A stretch of 64,000 nt of DNA from Podarcis raffonei (lineage: Eukaryota; Chordata; Lepidosauria; Squamata; Lacertidae), in the NCBI RefSeq assembly GCF_027172205.1, contig NC_070611.1, positions 40,048,979 to 40,112,978 on the forward strand, read 5' to 3'. Of the stretch, positions 13,533 to 25,409 are shown in pieces; position 1 is the stretch's first letter, and each line of letters begins with the position of its first letter. A program made the translations under genes and the position numbers. The notes beneath the pieces were generated by a model. It saw only the letters and a list, made by a program, of their open reading frames with translations. It was not told where the DNA came from and did not search any database.

Positions 13533-13800
13533 CTTGTACAGGTTAGGTGATGATTTCTGGTGGCTGTTGGAAATCGTTTAAGTACAAAAGTCTTTGTTTC
13601 CTTTTAACATTATTTGTAGTCTGAGCTCTTGTAAATTTGTAGCATAAAACCCTAAATATACAGCAGTAATCCCCAGACACATTACCCAAGACACCTAACA
13701 TTCTGTTGTTTCTAATTTGACAATGCTTGAGAATCTAGCTTACCTCAGCTTTCTTGGATTCTCTTCTGTTCTTCCTATTGGTCACTGCGGTTAGACTGTA
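13533..13800 (-). other. KERA: Candidate non-coding first exon(s) of KERA
   Basis: Mammalian KERA has a non-coding exon 1, and coding exon 2 here has an acceptor only 7 bases before the ATG, so an upstream leader exon is expected. Two candidates are seen on the minus strand. One ends at 13744 with GCTGAG|GTAAGC and has a TATA-like CATAAAA at 13827-13833, so transcription could start near 13800. The other ends at 13533 with GTACAAG|GTAAAA. Either gives an intron of 1.3-1.5 kb. Choosing between them needs transcript data. Only donor quality and distance support them. Confidence 0.35.
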
Positions 13801-15407
13801 AGAGGTTGACTCAGGCAACACGCAGTGTTTTATGAATACAGCCTAATATATACGCATCAATGACTACAATTGTTAACCCTTAAAATAGCTATGCACCTCA
13901 GCACCTTCATGCTAAAATACAGGAAATCCTTGCTTTCACATCAAACAGTTGCAGCCCTTGAGGTCATTCCCAGAGATGTTAAACTCAAGTTTTAAAAGAA
14001 TGAATAGACTGGGCAAAAGAAATCATTACTACATATATAATAAAATGTTAATAAATCATTTTCATCTTAATTAGGGAACAAAGCATTAAAACTAGTGCCA
14101 TCTGTTCCTGCGGAAACCTTTTATTTGATTATGATCAAAAACAGATGCAGGAATGTTTTTAAAGATATGATTCTTGATTAGGAAAAGTAAGTAAGATTAT
14201 TTGTTAAGAAATTCTTTGATACTCTTAGAATAGTTTGATATAATTTGATGCTTATTCTGCATATGTTATTTTTGAATAACTTTCCAGAAATGGAACTGAC
14301 TTTCTGCCACCTGATCTAATTTTTATGCTAATTAGTTTTAAGCATAAAGAGTTTTGCAGTGAGAAGCATGTGTATCCCACATGATACTAAAAATAATAAT
14401 AAAATAAAGTGGTCTCCAGATTTGAAGAATCTTTTTGCTTTGAAATTGGCTGATGCAGCTACTAAAGTGGGGTAGGAGGTAGTTATTGGAATGGTGCCTC
14501 TATGCCATTACTGATGTGCAGCAACTTGTCTGTAGTGTTCTGTTGGGGCACAAGGCACAAATATCAATAGCACTAGCATGGTACTCACCCAACCCCCATC
14601 CGCCACTTGCAAGGGCACATGTTTCTCTCTACTATTGGCCAGTAACCACAGGCAGATTTTAAGACAAAAACATGACCAATCTGACAACCTGACTACTTGT
14701 CATTTGCAAAACAATTTTTTAAAAGAAACTGTGATTGAAATATTAACGGCAAAATGTGTTTCTGCTTAATTAGTAGGACTTGGGGTGGAATTCAGTGTTG
14801 GGCTAGTACAAGTGTTCTGCCTGTGCAAGCCTAGCAGCTTGCTACCCCTCTCTACCCACTGCATGTTATTCTGGGGGTTCTCTTAATCCCACCCGCCCCC
14901 AACCCAATTTTGATAGTGGGTCGGGGAGGGCCCTGGGGGAAAAAATTCTTGTTTAGGGTTTTCAGTGCTGGGGCATGTTGGGTCAATCGCTCCTTTGGTA
15001 TCTAAGTGCTCCTGTAATGCAAAACAGTTTTAGTTCTAACTCTGTGGCGTTTTGGTTTAATAAAACATATACTGGTAATTACAATGTTTTATAGTATTGA
15101 GTTCTTCGTTCCTCAAAATAGTGATAAAGGAAGAAACCAATGAAAGAAGGTGTCATAGAAACACTTTTAATGTGATCCATGGAAAGTGTGCTTAATTCTA
15201 CAATTGGGAACATGCTTACTTGAATTCCATACGTACTGTGTAATTTAATTTCCCAGGTGAGGGTGTTGGGACTTGATTGTTCCCATTAGAACTTGTAGAA
15301 TGTTTGTGCATCTTTAAATGGACAAGTTCCATGGATTCTAGTGGGGTTAAACTATGCCTAATCTTTCTTGTAGTCAGTAATCTTTCTTGTATTCAATTTA
15401 ATCAGTG

Positions 15408-15716
15408 AATCATAGAATTGTAGAGTTGAAAGGGGATCCTAAGGGTCCTCTAGTCCAACCCCCTGCAATGCAGAAATCTAGACTAAAGCACCCATGACAG
15501 AATGTCATCCAACCTCTACTTAGGGTTTCCGGCCCCTGATCATCTTGCTCACCCTCCTCTGCACAGGTTCCAGCTTGTCATTATCATTCTTAAATTGTGG
15601 CACCCAGAACTGGACACAGTGCTTCAGGTGTGGCATGACCAAAGCAGAGTAGAGTGGTGCTATTACTTCCCTTGATCTGGATGCTATACTTCTGTTGATG
15701 CATTAGAATAGTATTA
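15408..15716 (-). mobile_element. CR1 LINE, 3' fragment
   Basis: The plus strand begins AATCATAGAATTGTAGAG, then CCTCTAGTCCAACCCCCTGC and CACCCTCCTCTGCACAGG, then GCACCCAGAACTGGACACAG. This is the reversed 3' end of sauropsid CR1 LINEs. It is a single decayed fragment with no open frame. Confidence 0.9.
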
Positions 15717-15827
15717 GGGGTTGTGATCATAATATGGTGCCTTGCATGCACTGTATAGAGAAGCATTCATATTTGCACCAAGGAATTGTGCAAGCTTTTG
15801 CAAGGATGCAGAGTAAGAGCCAGAATA

Positions 15828-16012
15828 AATGTGACATTAGGAACACAGGAAGTGCCATATATCTGTTGGCCCATCTAGCTCAGTATTGCCTACACCGATT
15901 GGCAGGGGTAGAGAGAGTTTCAGACAAGAATCTTTCCCAGCCCTATGTGGAGATGCCGCAAACTGAACCTGGGGCTTTCAACATGCAAATCCATGATCTC
16001 TTCCACTGACCT
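15828..16012 (-). mobile_element. tRNA-derived SINE (tRNA-Ala-like head)
   Basis: On the plus strand the order is GGAACACAGGAAGTGCCATA, GGCCCATCTAGCTCAGTATT, GAGATGCCGCAAACTGAACC, then CATGCAAATCCATGATCTCT. This is a reversed tRNA-headed SINE common in squamates; its B box lies in GAACCTGGGGC. The promoter head is at the right-hand end. Confidence 0.7.
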
Positions 16013-16732
16013 GCAACCATTCCCTAAAATGCATATTTGAATTTAACATGCACTGCTTCTTTTTTTAAAATGCAAATAGCTGCTAGGTGGTAGTGTGTGA
16101 TCACTGTCAAAATTGTAGCATGTATGGAGGGAATTTTTTAAACCCTTTCTTGTTTTGGTCTTGAATAAAATAGCTACTCTGAAGCTTTTATTGCGTTGGC
16201 ATGAAATTCCCCATAGGTGCTTAAAGGGACTTTCCTCCTAATAGAAATACGGTTTCGGAATAGTGATCTTTCTCATAGCTGCAGCAGGGGAGGAAACAGT
16301 TAAATTCTCACTTCATACATGCTGTGATGCATCCTCTCAACAATGGGTTCTGTTTGCATTTTTTAAATTTGCGCATAAATGCAAATACACTTTTAATGTC
16401 ATGTCTGGTTTGACCTCTATTGGTTCATTTAACACAGGTTTGTCAATTGTCTATTTTACATACCCTCATCTTTATTAATAAGGAACACTCTAGTTTGAGC
16501 CTCTGGGCATATTCTTGAGGGAGGATGCAGGTTGCAGTCTAAGTGTGAAGTCACAATGGAAAAAACAATGGAAGTTTGCAGAATATGTACAGACACCTAA
16601 GATGTTATGTATTGTGATAGCTACACATTCCGGACAAATATACATTCATTTAGTGCTATATAAACATTTCTAATAAGCAGACTATTGTTAACAAATGACC
16701 ACTCCCCACATCAAATGGGGGTGCCTTCTATG

Positions 16733-16862
16733 TGATCATGTGCAGCCCCCCGGATCCCAGTGCGACTCCTGGTAGTTCGGGCTGGCTTCATCCTCCCCAG
16801 GCTGGATACCTGGAGGTCTCTGCCTACCTCAGCCAATCTAGATTAGGGTCATCATGTAAGGG
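16733..16862 (-). mobile_element. Fragment related to the CpG-rich element at 55.5-56.3 kb
   Basis: Contains GTGCAGCCCC, then GGATACCTGGAGGTCTCTGC and CTACCTCAG. The same blocks occur in inverted orientation between 56190 and 56290 (GGATACCTGGAGGTCTCCGC). Two copies show this is an interspersed repeat. Family unknown; it may be an LTR-related fossil. This copy is short and degraded. Confidence 0.55.
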
Positions 16863-17697
16863 GGGGGGAAACCCTTTTTCTGTAGAAATATGGGATGCCT
16901 TAGTAACATATGTATCAGAAACTGACTGCGACATGCACATTTTTTTGTGTTGTTAGATTAGAAAAACTAAATAAAAGCATTTATTAGAAGGAAGCAGCAG
17001 AGCAGAATGTTCCAAGGACAACCAATCAATATGCCCAAACTCAGTCAAGGAAAGAATTGGAGGTGAATGCTCCCACTTCAGCATTCAGTATTTGGAGCAC
17101 ATCCAAACTTCAGTATTTGGAGCACATCCAAACAAGTTTAATCTGAAGTTTAATCTGAAGTGGTCTGAACCAAAGCAGCTGGAACTGCTTTGGAGATTTG
17201 GAAAGGTTTTCATTTTTAGGGTCCTTCCTCAGGTTGATACTTTGATGTAGCTCCCACATTTGACTCAGTGTTATCCATAAAGTGAAAATGTGAGGTGGAG
17301 TGGGTGGGGTGTAATTCTGTGACAGACAGCTTTATTTTCCAACCAGGGAATGACTTTACCAGGGCTATTTTTTTCGCTTCCTGTCACAGTGCTTTTGGAA
17401 GGATGTAAACAACCATGATAAAATACTCTTCTTTGCTCTTTGTGACTGGCAGCAGCAGTGCACAGGGTGTTTGTGGCTCCCAGAACTGTTTTGAGAACCA
17501 TGACTTACAAAAAATAAGACATTTTAGTGCCTCTTTTGCCATTAGTATCACATTAAACACCATTAAGCATAGTATTTTATTTTTAGTACATCTGCTTTGC
17601 TAGAGAAAAAGTAGCTTAAGTAACTTTTCCTTACACTGAATTAGGTCTCACTCAGTAGGTGATTTTCCTGCCATCCTATTTGAGATTTGCTTAAAAA

Positions 17698-17780
17698 AAC
17701 TACAACCTAGGGATGCCAGGATTCAACCAAGGACCTTTGCATGCCAAACATGTGCTCTACCATTGAGCTACAACTCCTCT
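17698..17780 (-). mobile_element. tRNA-Ala-like SINE head
   Basis: On the minus strand it reads GTTGTAGCTCAATGGTAGAG, then a loop TTGGCAT, then GGTTGAATCC. The A and B boxes are intact. The anticodon stem does not pair (CATGT against GCAAA) and there is no mature tRNA end, so this is a SINE head or a tRNA pseudogene, not a working tRNA gene. Confidence 0.65.
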
Positions 17781-18119
17781 ACTACCAATTTGAAGGGTAA
17801 CATCAACAGGCAGGAATGAAAAATAAATTAGAAACACAGTTGTATAGAAACTTTGGCTATTGTTTTATCAATTTGGCTGTGATATTGACCAGCTTTCTGG
17901 GGAAAAAATTATTCATTGTTATTCTAAATGAAATACCAAATCTGGTTTGAATTTGTGCTTTTATGGGTTTGTCTAGTACTTGTATCTAGCAGATGGATTA
18001 TTTAGAGGAAAATGAAGCCACGAGGCTCTTTTACAGAGTCTGGGACTTGAGAGTTCTAAAAAAATGTATCCATCATACACTAGAAACAGAGGCAGCGGGT
18101 ATTAAAAGTGTGGATTCTA

Positions 18120-18260
18120 CATCATCATCATCATCATCACTTTATTATTAAAAATATCTCTAAGCAGGGTACAAAAAACTGAAGCAACAACAGACAGCTT
18201 AAACAAAATATTACAAAAATACAATTACCTATAAAATGTACATCCACAAAAGTCTCACAA
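18120..18260 (-). mobile_element. Possible LINE 3' tail with (ATC)n
   Basis: A CATCATCATC run is followed by CACTTTATTATTAAAAATAT and CTCTAAGCAGGGTAC. This is the layout of the reversed 3' end of the L2-like LINEs seen elsewhere in the window, with a simple tail followed by TTTATT. The body is too decayed to be sure. Confidence 0.4.
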
Positions 18261-18938
18261 CAAGGAGTTCATGGAAACAGCAAATATCACCCTAGTATCT
18301 CGCTCTACTTATTTTTTATGGGCAGGCCTAAGGTAGATGGTACTTCCTGAGGCTGCCAACAGCTGTGTCCCACTCAGCTGCATTCTCCACACTCTGTTCC
18401 AGGTACAGAAGATTTATTGAGTTTCCCATGGGGTCCTAAGGATGGAGAAAGGCTCTCCCTTCACGCACAGCTCTTTCTTCACCCTCTGTTTCTCCTCCTC
18501 CAGATCCCGTTGAAGCAGTTAAAGCACCATAACTTATTTGTGTCCACCATCCTTAAGCTCTTCCTACCTCTTCTACCAGAGGTCTGCCAACAGAAGTTCC
18601 ACACATTTAGCCACAACTGCTAAATGATTCAGAGGGAGTACACTTCTGGATGCAACATACAAGTGACAAAGAGGCATCTTTGAAGGCGGGTCCATTAGGG
18701 TGAATGAGGCACTGCCCCACCAGGCTCAAGCAGCCCCCATCCTGCTGTATTTGGAGCCCAGAAGGAATTTGTCTTCAAACAGATTGGCTCCCTTTGCAGG
18801 TTTTGCCTTCCTGATAGCAATAGTCACAACTTTGGCAGAGGGAATCCTAGTCTAACAGCAGGTGGGGGGTGAAGTGGTGTGTCACCCCAACCTCAGAAAA
18901 GGCGTGTTCACAGGGTACCCCGTTAGAGAGGTCTAGAT

Positions 18939-19074
18939 CAGGCCTAGGCAAACTCAGCCCTCCAGATGTTTTGGGTCGACAACTTCCATGATCCCTAGCT
19001 AACAGGACCAGTGGTCAGGGATGATGGGAATTGTAGTCCCAAAACACCTGGAGAGCCGAGTTTGCCTAGGCCTG
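18939..19074. mobile_element. hAT-type MITE with 8-bp target-site duplication
   Basis: A 136-bp element has terminal inverted repeats CAGGCCTAGGCAAACTC and GAGTTTGCCTAGGCCTG. It is flanked on both sides by GTCTAGAT (18931-18938 and 19075-19082). The 8-bp duplication and CA...TG ends are diagnostic of the hAT superfamily. The interior is an imperfect palindrome around ACCAGTGGTCAGGGATGATG. It is non-coding, so it would have moved with a transposase supplied in trans. Confidence 0.92.
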
Positions 19075-19494
19075 GTCTAGATGGAAGTCTCTGTCCAAAA
19101 GCCAAGGCATTTGGCTGATGGTCCATAGAGCTGCCTTCAGCAGCCTGGGAGGGCCATCTGTGTAGGTCTGCATCTTGTGGATAGCCCATTAATCCTAGGC
19201 TCGACCCTGTCATGCCTCAGCCCTACACCAGGAGGCTGAGAGGGATATACACCCAATGCTTAAGTCAAATCCCACCTCCATCTGGAATTGATAAAATTGT
19301 GACCAGTTTTACAATACCAGAGTGTTTTCTTGTCCAGTTTGTTCACTTTCCTTCTTGATCCCTGGGGAGGGTTCGCTGTGCATGGGTCTGCAATAATATT
19401 GTTATTAGTGGAATTTGCATCCTACCTTTTTTCTGGTGTTTGAGCTTCAGAGACTTGCCAGCAATCACTTAGTTGGATTGGATTTATGGCTGAA

Positions 19495-19895
19495 CTTATT
19501 TAATTTTTTTATCACCCTTCATCCTAAAATTTCAGGACAGTTCACAGCATAAAAGTACAAAATGAGAACACAAAATACATAAACAAAAACAAACCAATAA
19601 TCCCCCCTTTCACCACCACCCCAATTTAAAAGGTCATAGAATGTTAATCAGCCAAAGGCCTGTTTATAGAGAAACATTTTTGCCTGGCACTTAAAGAAAT
19701 GTAATGAAGGTGCCAGGCAAGTCTCTCTGAGGAGAGCATTCCACAAATGGAGCCACTGCAGAAAAGGCCCACTCTTATGTTGCCTCCCCCCGGACCTCTC
19801 ATGGATGAGGCTCATGAACAAGGGTGTCAGATGATGAATGCAGGGTCCAGGTCGGTTTATATGGGAAGAGGCAGTCCCTGAGGTATTGCAGTCTT
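19495..19895 (-). mobile_element. L2-like LINE, 3' end, decayed
   Basis: On the plus strand the order is TTTTTTTATCACCCTTCATC, CAGGACAGTTCACAGCATAA, TGCCAGGCAAGTCTCTCTGA, GGAGAGCATTCCACAAATGG, then GCAGAAAAGGCCCACTC. This is the reversed 3' coding end and tail of the same LINE group as 39.1-40.5 kb. It has no open frame. Confidence 0.8.
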
Positions 19896-19948
19896 GGATT
19901 GGAAGCTGTACCTATCAACAAATATCCTGCATCTAATAACCTGTGACA

Positions 19949-19949
<1 letters not shown>

Positions 19950-19982
<33 letters not shown>
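19950..19982. repeat. (CA)n microsatellite
   Basis: About 16 CA units. Confidence 0.95.
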
Positions 19983-19984
<2 letters not shown>

Positions 19985-20627
19985 TTTCCTCGTATGATGT
20001 GTCTGTTGGATTTTGTTTCATATTTGAAACATCACTAGTGACACCAGTCTGGTATTTTATAATTCTGAGTTGCCTTGTTTGTTGCACCTGCTCCAGGAAG
20101 GAGCACTCTGCCCTGTACTAACTGGAGGCTGCAGCAGTCAGCTCTGTGGCAGCCGAGTTCAGTTTCGAATTGATGTTTCATAATGAGTCTGTGTATAACA
20201 CCAGTAATTTTGACAATCTGCTATAGTCATTCATTATTGTACACAAAAAGAACATGTTAACTTGGCTGCTGTTAATACATTTCCAGCTTTATTTAGCATG
20301 ATCTATAATGGTCATTTTAAACATATTCTTGCTGTTTCTTTACCATAGTGATTCCATAATGTTTTTGTGATTCTATGCAAGTGCTTAAGAATTATGTTTC
20401 TTTTGGCTGTATAATTTAACCAGGCTGGTATATCAATCTTGACATAAATCTGTTTCATAATTTGCACAAGGACCTGGTTGCATTGTTCACAATGTAAAAA
20501 GTTGATCCTGATTAAATTATAAAGTAGATAACCAAATGTCTGCAAGTGTCTCTGTAATTTCTATTCATTTAGCAGAAATACCTATGTCAATTGGCAATCT
20601 AGACTAATAGTAGAATATATGGTTGTC

Positions 20628-20700
20628 TGAATCATAGAATCGTAAAGTTGGAAGGAACCAAAACCCAAACCCATACAATGCAGGAATCACATCGAAAGAA
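20628..20700 (-). mobile_element. CR1 LINE, short 3' fragment
   Basis: GAATCATAGAATCGTAAAGT, then TTGGAAGGAACC and ACAATGCAGGAATCACAT, match the reversed 3' terminus of CR1. Only about 70 bases remain. Confidence 0.75.
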
Positions 20701-20772
20701 TGCTTAATATATAATTTTGTGAAATTGATGTCTCTGTTTGGCACACAGAAATTTCAGTGAGCACTGGATAAC

Positions 20773-20915
20773 CAGGGGTAAGAAAACTGTGCCCCTCCAT
20801 TGGTTACTAGACTTCAGCTAGCACCACCCGTGACCACTGGCCATGTTTGCTGGGGTGTTGGAGTTGCATGGGAGTTGGAGTCCAACAACATGTGAAGGGC
20901 CACAGGTTCCCTAAC
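20773..20915. mobile_element. hAT-like MITE, old copy
   Basis: The ends are imperfectly inverted: CAGGGGTAAGAAAACTGTG on the left and CACAGGTTCCCTAACCCTG on the right. Between them are GACCACTGGCCATGTTTGCT and GAGTTGGAGTCCAACAACAT. CAGGG ends fit hAT. No 8-bp duplication survives. Confidence 0.65.
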
Positions 20916-21294
20916 CCTGCTCTGATGTTAGAAGCATCAAGGGCAGGAAAGCTGCATTCAGTACCACACATTTATATATTTGGTCTCAGCTCTATGTCTC
21001 CTTTGGATACTATGCTCCCTGAGTACTTGAAGGACCATCTTTCACTGGACAAATCTGTCTGTACATTGAGGTGTTATTGATGGTCCTCCAGGTGTCTTCA
21101 CCTTTAGAAACTGTGGCACCTCTTTCTTCCCCAATGCAACATATTGCTGTTCCCCAGAGCACTGGGATATGAGTATACTCCTGCAACATTACACTCAATG
21201 GGATTCCTACTATTAAGAAAGATGAGTTTGTATTATATTTTACTGCTTGACCTACTGTATTCTTATGCTAACATTTTATGGGCGAGCATGAGGA

Positions 21295-21960
21295 AGGAGG
21301 GAGATGCAGCCCAATATAGGAGAAGAGGTGGTAAGGGAACACCTAGCTACTTTACATGAATTCAGATTTCCAGGGCCTGATGAGCTGCACCCAAGGGTAC
21401 CAAAGGAGCTTGTGGATGTAATCTTTGAGAATTCTTGGAGAACAGGTAATTTCCCTGCAGACTGGAGGAGGGCAAATGTCCCCATTTTCCAAAAAGGGGG
21501 GAGGGAAGACCCAAGTAACAGGTAAGCCTCATGTGACATTAGAGGTTTCAAAGTATCTGGGCCTGTTGTTTTTCAACATCTTTATAATTGACTTGGATGA
21601 AGGAATTGAGGGGATACTCATCAATTTTGCAGATGATACCAAACTGGGAGGGGTAGTTAATGTCACAGAAGAATTGTTATAATCAGGATTCAGTATGATC
21701 TTAACAGTGGAGAACTGGGCCCATACTAACAAAATGAGGGTGACCAAGATGATCATGGGTCTGGAAACCAAGCCTTATGAGAAATGCTTGAGGGAGTTGG
21801 GTATGTTTAGCCTGGATATGAGGAGACTGAGAGGAGATATAATAGACATCTTCAAATACTTGAGTCCAGGACTCAAACCAATGGGTTCAAGTTACAAGAA
21901 AGATTCTAGCTACTGGGAACTCTCAGAACATTCAAGAATCCATCAGATTCCATAAGTTTC
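21295..21960 (+). mobile_element. CR1 LINE, internal reverse-transcriptase fragment
   Basis: Three blocks of the CR1 polymerase are readable in order: PGPDELHPRVPKEL with SWRTGNFPADWRRANV (before RT motif 1), FADDTKLGG (motif C), and LRELGMFSLDMRRLRGDIID (C-terminal end). Between the first two, much of the RT core is missing, so the copy has an internal deletion as well as frameshifts. It lies in the KERA-LUM intergenic region and is not functional. Confidence 0.9.
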
Positions 21961-22495
21961 CAGGGGTAGAACATCTTAATAGTCCACCTGCACAGGCGAA
22001 GGTTGTTGCTGTAAGATAAAACCTTAGGTTATCTAACATCACACTTGAGACCACTTCCACCACTTCAGTCAAGGAAGCTATTGGGATGCTAGGGCAGTCT
22101 CTGCATCTGGGACCTTCTTATCGTTTCTGCCATTGTTTCTGGTCTCCAGTCCAGTAAAACTTGTATAATAAAATGAATTTGTCATTGGAGTTGATTCAGA
22201 ATTTCCTGCTTCTAGTGCTGCAATAAAATAGGTTTCTGACATACAGTGTGGCTAGTCTAAATCCTCCATGCAGAACTTGTGTAACTACATTTGAAAGTAT
22301 TAGCTGCAACCCTGCACATATTTGCATATGCTTATGTCCCACTGATTTCCTGGGAGTTCTATGAAGGTTATTATGAGAGTATCCTCTTATCCATAACTCA
22401 GCTCATTGGAATTAGCTACAAGGCACATGGTAGATAAGTTTGTTTTGTTTTGTTTTTATAAAAAAACTTTTAAAACTATGAAATACATAAAACAA

Positions 22496-23410
22496 TTTAT
22501 TTGATGGAGTTGTAGTCTTACAATAATTCAGCAAAATATAAAATAGTGTATTTTTTCGTTTGTTTTCATCTGCACTTACTGTTTTCTAAAAATGTAAACA
22601 TACATTGACAATAATTTGCACTCAGTATTTTTATTTGCTATGTTTTATTTCTACAATCATGTTAAATGTAGCATGCAAATAACTGAATAACAATAATGGT
22701 GTACATGTTTGACTGTAAAGTAACAATTCCATTTTAAAGATTTAAACAAACCACACCGAAACATTTTTTACTGATTAAATATAAAATGCGTTAACAAAAT
22801 AAAAACCTGGAAAATGTTGCTTTTTTTCAATTCTTTGCATAAATCATAGTTAACGGGGGTTTTAAAATATGTTTTTGTATGTGTTATCAATTTATATAGC
22901 TATAATGATTTATTGCTTTCCTGTGTAATATAATCACAACAAGAAAACAAATCAAAGGAATAAAAGTGGATGAGAACCTTTGATTTGAATATAGGAAAAT
23001 AATGTACATATATTGGTCCAGCCCTAAAGTACTAAATACTCTATCTAGATCAGAATATGCCTGACTTCTGCAAACCTGAGTTAGGACTGCACACCTGAGT
23101 AGGACTGCACACAAGGAGTGGTGTGTGTTTCTCATGCATGTACAGTGCTTTTTAAAAATATCCTTTTGAAACTCAGGCTGTACTTGTCTAGAAAAGAAAC
23201 ATGAAAACAATTTTGTCCACAATCTATGGGGACTTCCTAGCTTTACAAAACTTTGACCTCACAGATTTTCTAGAACAGAAGCATTCTTTTTAAAGGTGGC
23301 CATGCTGCTTGTTAACAAACACAATTGACATTCTGCAATACGGCATTCTAGCTTTAAAGTGTGGTAAATTATGAAAATGGAGATGGCCACTGAATGAAGT
23401 AATGCACAAA
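22496..23410 (-). other. LUM: Lumican 3' UTR with candidate poly(A) signals
   Basis: After the lumican stop, the minus strand carries AATAAA at 22644-22649, 22630-22635 and 22496-22501. These would give a 3' UTR of about 0.76-0.92 kb. The region is AT-rich, as 3' UTRs are, and holds no recognised transposon. Which signal is used cannot be told from sequence. Confidence 0.5.
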
Positions 23411-23565
23411 TCACTCCACGGTGATATCAGCAGCCATTCGGAGACAGCTGTACATTTCTTGAGGAAGATCAGATCTTGTGAGATTATTTGCATCCAAACG
23501 CAGATGTCTGACCCTTGAGTAGGCTAGTGCTCCAACAACTTTGCAAAAGCTGCTCACTGGAAATT
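23411..23565 (-). CDS. LUM: Lumican, coding exon 3 (C-terminal 51 residues and stop)
   Basis: Last coding exon of lumican. The acceptor is GATATTACAG|AATTTCC. The split codon A|AA gives K299, then FPVSSFCKVVGALAYSRV, the final LRR (VRHLRLDANNLT) and the end ...CLRMAADITVE with TGA at 23411-23413. C306 and C339 are the C-terminal disulfide pair. A further sequon lies at N326. The join with exon 2 makes 350 codons in frame. Intron 2 is 5.4 kb and carries several transposon remnants. Confidence 0.95.
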
Positions 23566-23606
23566 CTGTAATATCAAAGGCACATTATTAGTAACAGAAT
23601 CATATA

Positions 23607-23858
23607 CAGTGGTCCCTTGGTTTAAGAACAGCTTAGTTTATGAACAACTTGGATTAAGAATGCTGCAAACTTGGAAGTAGGTATTTTGGTTTGTGAACTT
23701 TGCCTTGGAAGCAGAACATGTTCTACTTCCTGTTGAGTGTGTTCCATTTGTAAATTGAGTCCCCCACTGCTATGGGAAAGCACGCCATGGTTTAAGAATG
23801 CTTTGGATTAAGAACGGACTTTCGGAACAGATTAAGTTCCTAAACCAAGGTACTACTG
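23607..23858. mobile_element. Tc1/mariner-type MITE with TA target site
   Basis: A 252-bp element begins CAGTGGTCCCTTGGTTTAAG and ends TAAACCAAGGTACTACTG, near-perfect inverted ends, with TA on both sides (23605-23606 and 23859-23860). There is no transposase frame. It sits 40 bases upstream of the acceptor of LUM coding exon 3, in intron 2. Confidence 0.85.
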
Positions 23859-23860
23859 TA

Positions 23861-25409
23861 TTCCCCAAGTGGTATTCCCTGGAATGTACCAATATTTTGT
23901 ATATTGAAACATATATTGGCTATTGGATTTGTCTTCTTTGCAATAACATCATGATTGTGGCATGTGATCATCTCATGAGTCATAGACAAAGGGATCCATG
24001 TCTGTGTTCTTAGATTCATAGCTAATTATAAAAATAAATGAATTAACATCTGATATTGTATTATTTTAAGATATTTTCTCTACAACACATGAGAATTATG
24101 CAATTCCTCCCCCTGCTGCATTAAATTATAATTACTATCAGCAACTCAGTATCTCCTGAAATTCTTGGAATTAGTGAAGTTTGCTAACAAATATTTCAAA
24201 CTGAGTGTTAGTGTATTTCATTTTGTAGATAAATTGGAAGGGGTAGCAAGTTATTAAATGAAGATAATTATTGCAAAAGATTGTGGAAACAAACCGGTGA
24301 TTAACAAATTTTGGCAATCAGAACAAGTTTTTTTTTAAATTATTACAATTTTAGGATTCTAAAATTGGTCTCCTTATAACAATTGTAAATGAAAGATTTG
24401 CACTAGATTTGAGATAAAGAGACGGGTAAATTTATAGAGTAGATTTTGTAATTTTAAAGTCGAGACCTCATTTGTGGTCCATTGTGGTCTGGAAGGTTCC
24501 CCTCAATCTTGTATGGGGTAGATTAAAGAAGTGCTCCTTTAGGGGGAGATTTGCTCAATTGAGACTGAAGGTCTCATCAGAGTTTTAACTGGCTGGTAAT
24601 AGTAACTGTAACTAATACTTCCACTCATAAATTTGGTTTTATCTTTGCATTCTTTGGCACTAGTTAAATTTCCATTGGCACTGAGGCCAAACTAGACTTG
24701 ATGCAGTAGTGGTTGGTGGGGCTGCACAGGTGGGGAATGTGTTGGTTGAGCTCTTGACTTCCCCCTGCCATGCATCACTGGGCCTGCACCATGCTGAGCT
24801 CCCAGCTGCCTTGCCCCCACCCTCCACTGCCCTAGCAACCAGCAGTGATGCAAATCATTGGGAAACCAGGAGAACAATGCAACCCCATGTGCAAAGTCCC
24901 ATCAAGTGCTACTGGTTTGATGACAAATGCAGGTCTGTTAACCCAGGTGGCTGCAGCAGAAGCACACTGTGATTTGGAGGGGAGAAGTAGAGGTAAAGCT
25001 GAGGTTTTTACTTTACAGTTGTTTTGCCACTACAAAACCGATTAAGGGCTGATTAATCTGATGAAGCATACCAAAATCAGATAAAATATACCAAAATACA
25101 AATTACAGACATTTTAAAGAAGAATGGCATGAAGCAACTGAAAGCATTCAAAGTAAGGCTAATCCAATCATATATTACTGTCCTGCAATGAGAACATCAG
25201 TCTGCCCGTAAAATGTGGGGAAATGTTTGAGTAGGAAGATTTTTTATTATTATTCTTATTTGACTGCAAGATGCAGATTGATGTGATACCTTTGCTTGAT
25301 CTCACTGGAAACACCTGGAGATTTCAAAATGACGACCTGTTGATGTATGGATGCATGAATATGAAAAGAACTTTCTATATAATCAACCATGGGTTGGCTT
25401 GCTGGGATG
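23861..25409. other. LUM intron 2, no recognised element
   Basis: AT-rich to about 24650, then a G+C-richer patch at 24690-25050 that looks like an unclassified repeat. No open frame in it resembles a known protein. No RNA gene seen. Confidence 0.4.

Noticed and set aside
17698-17780. A functional tRNA-Ala gene on the minus strand
   Set aside because: The anticodon stem does not pair and the same head occurs in SINEs, so it is a SINE head or pseudogene.
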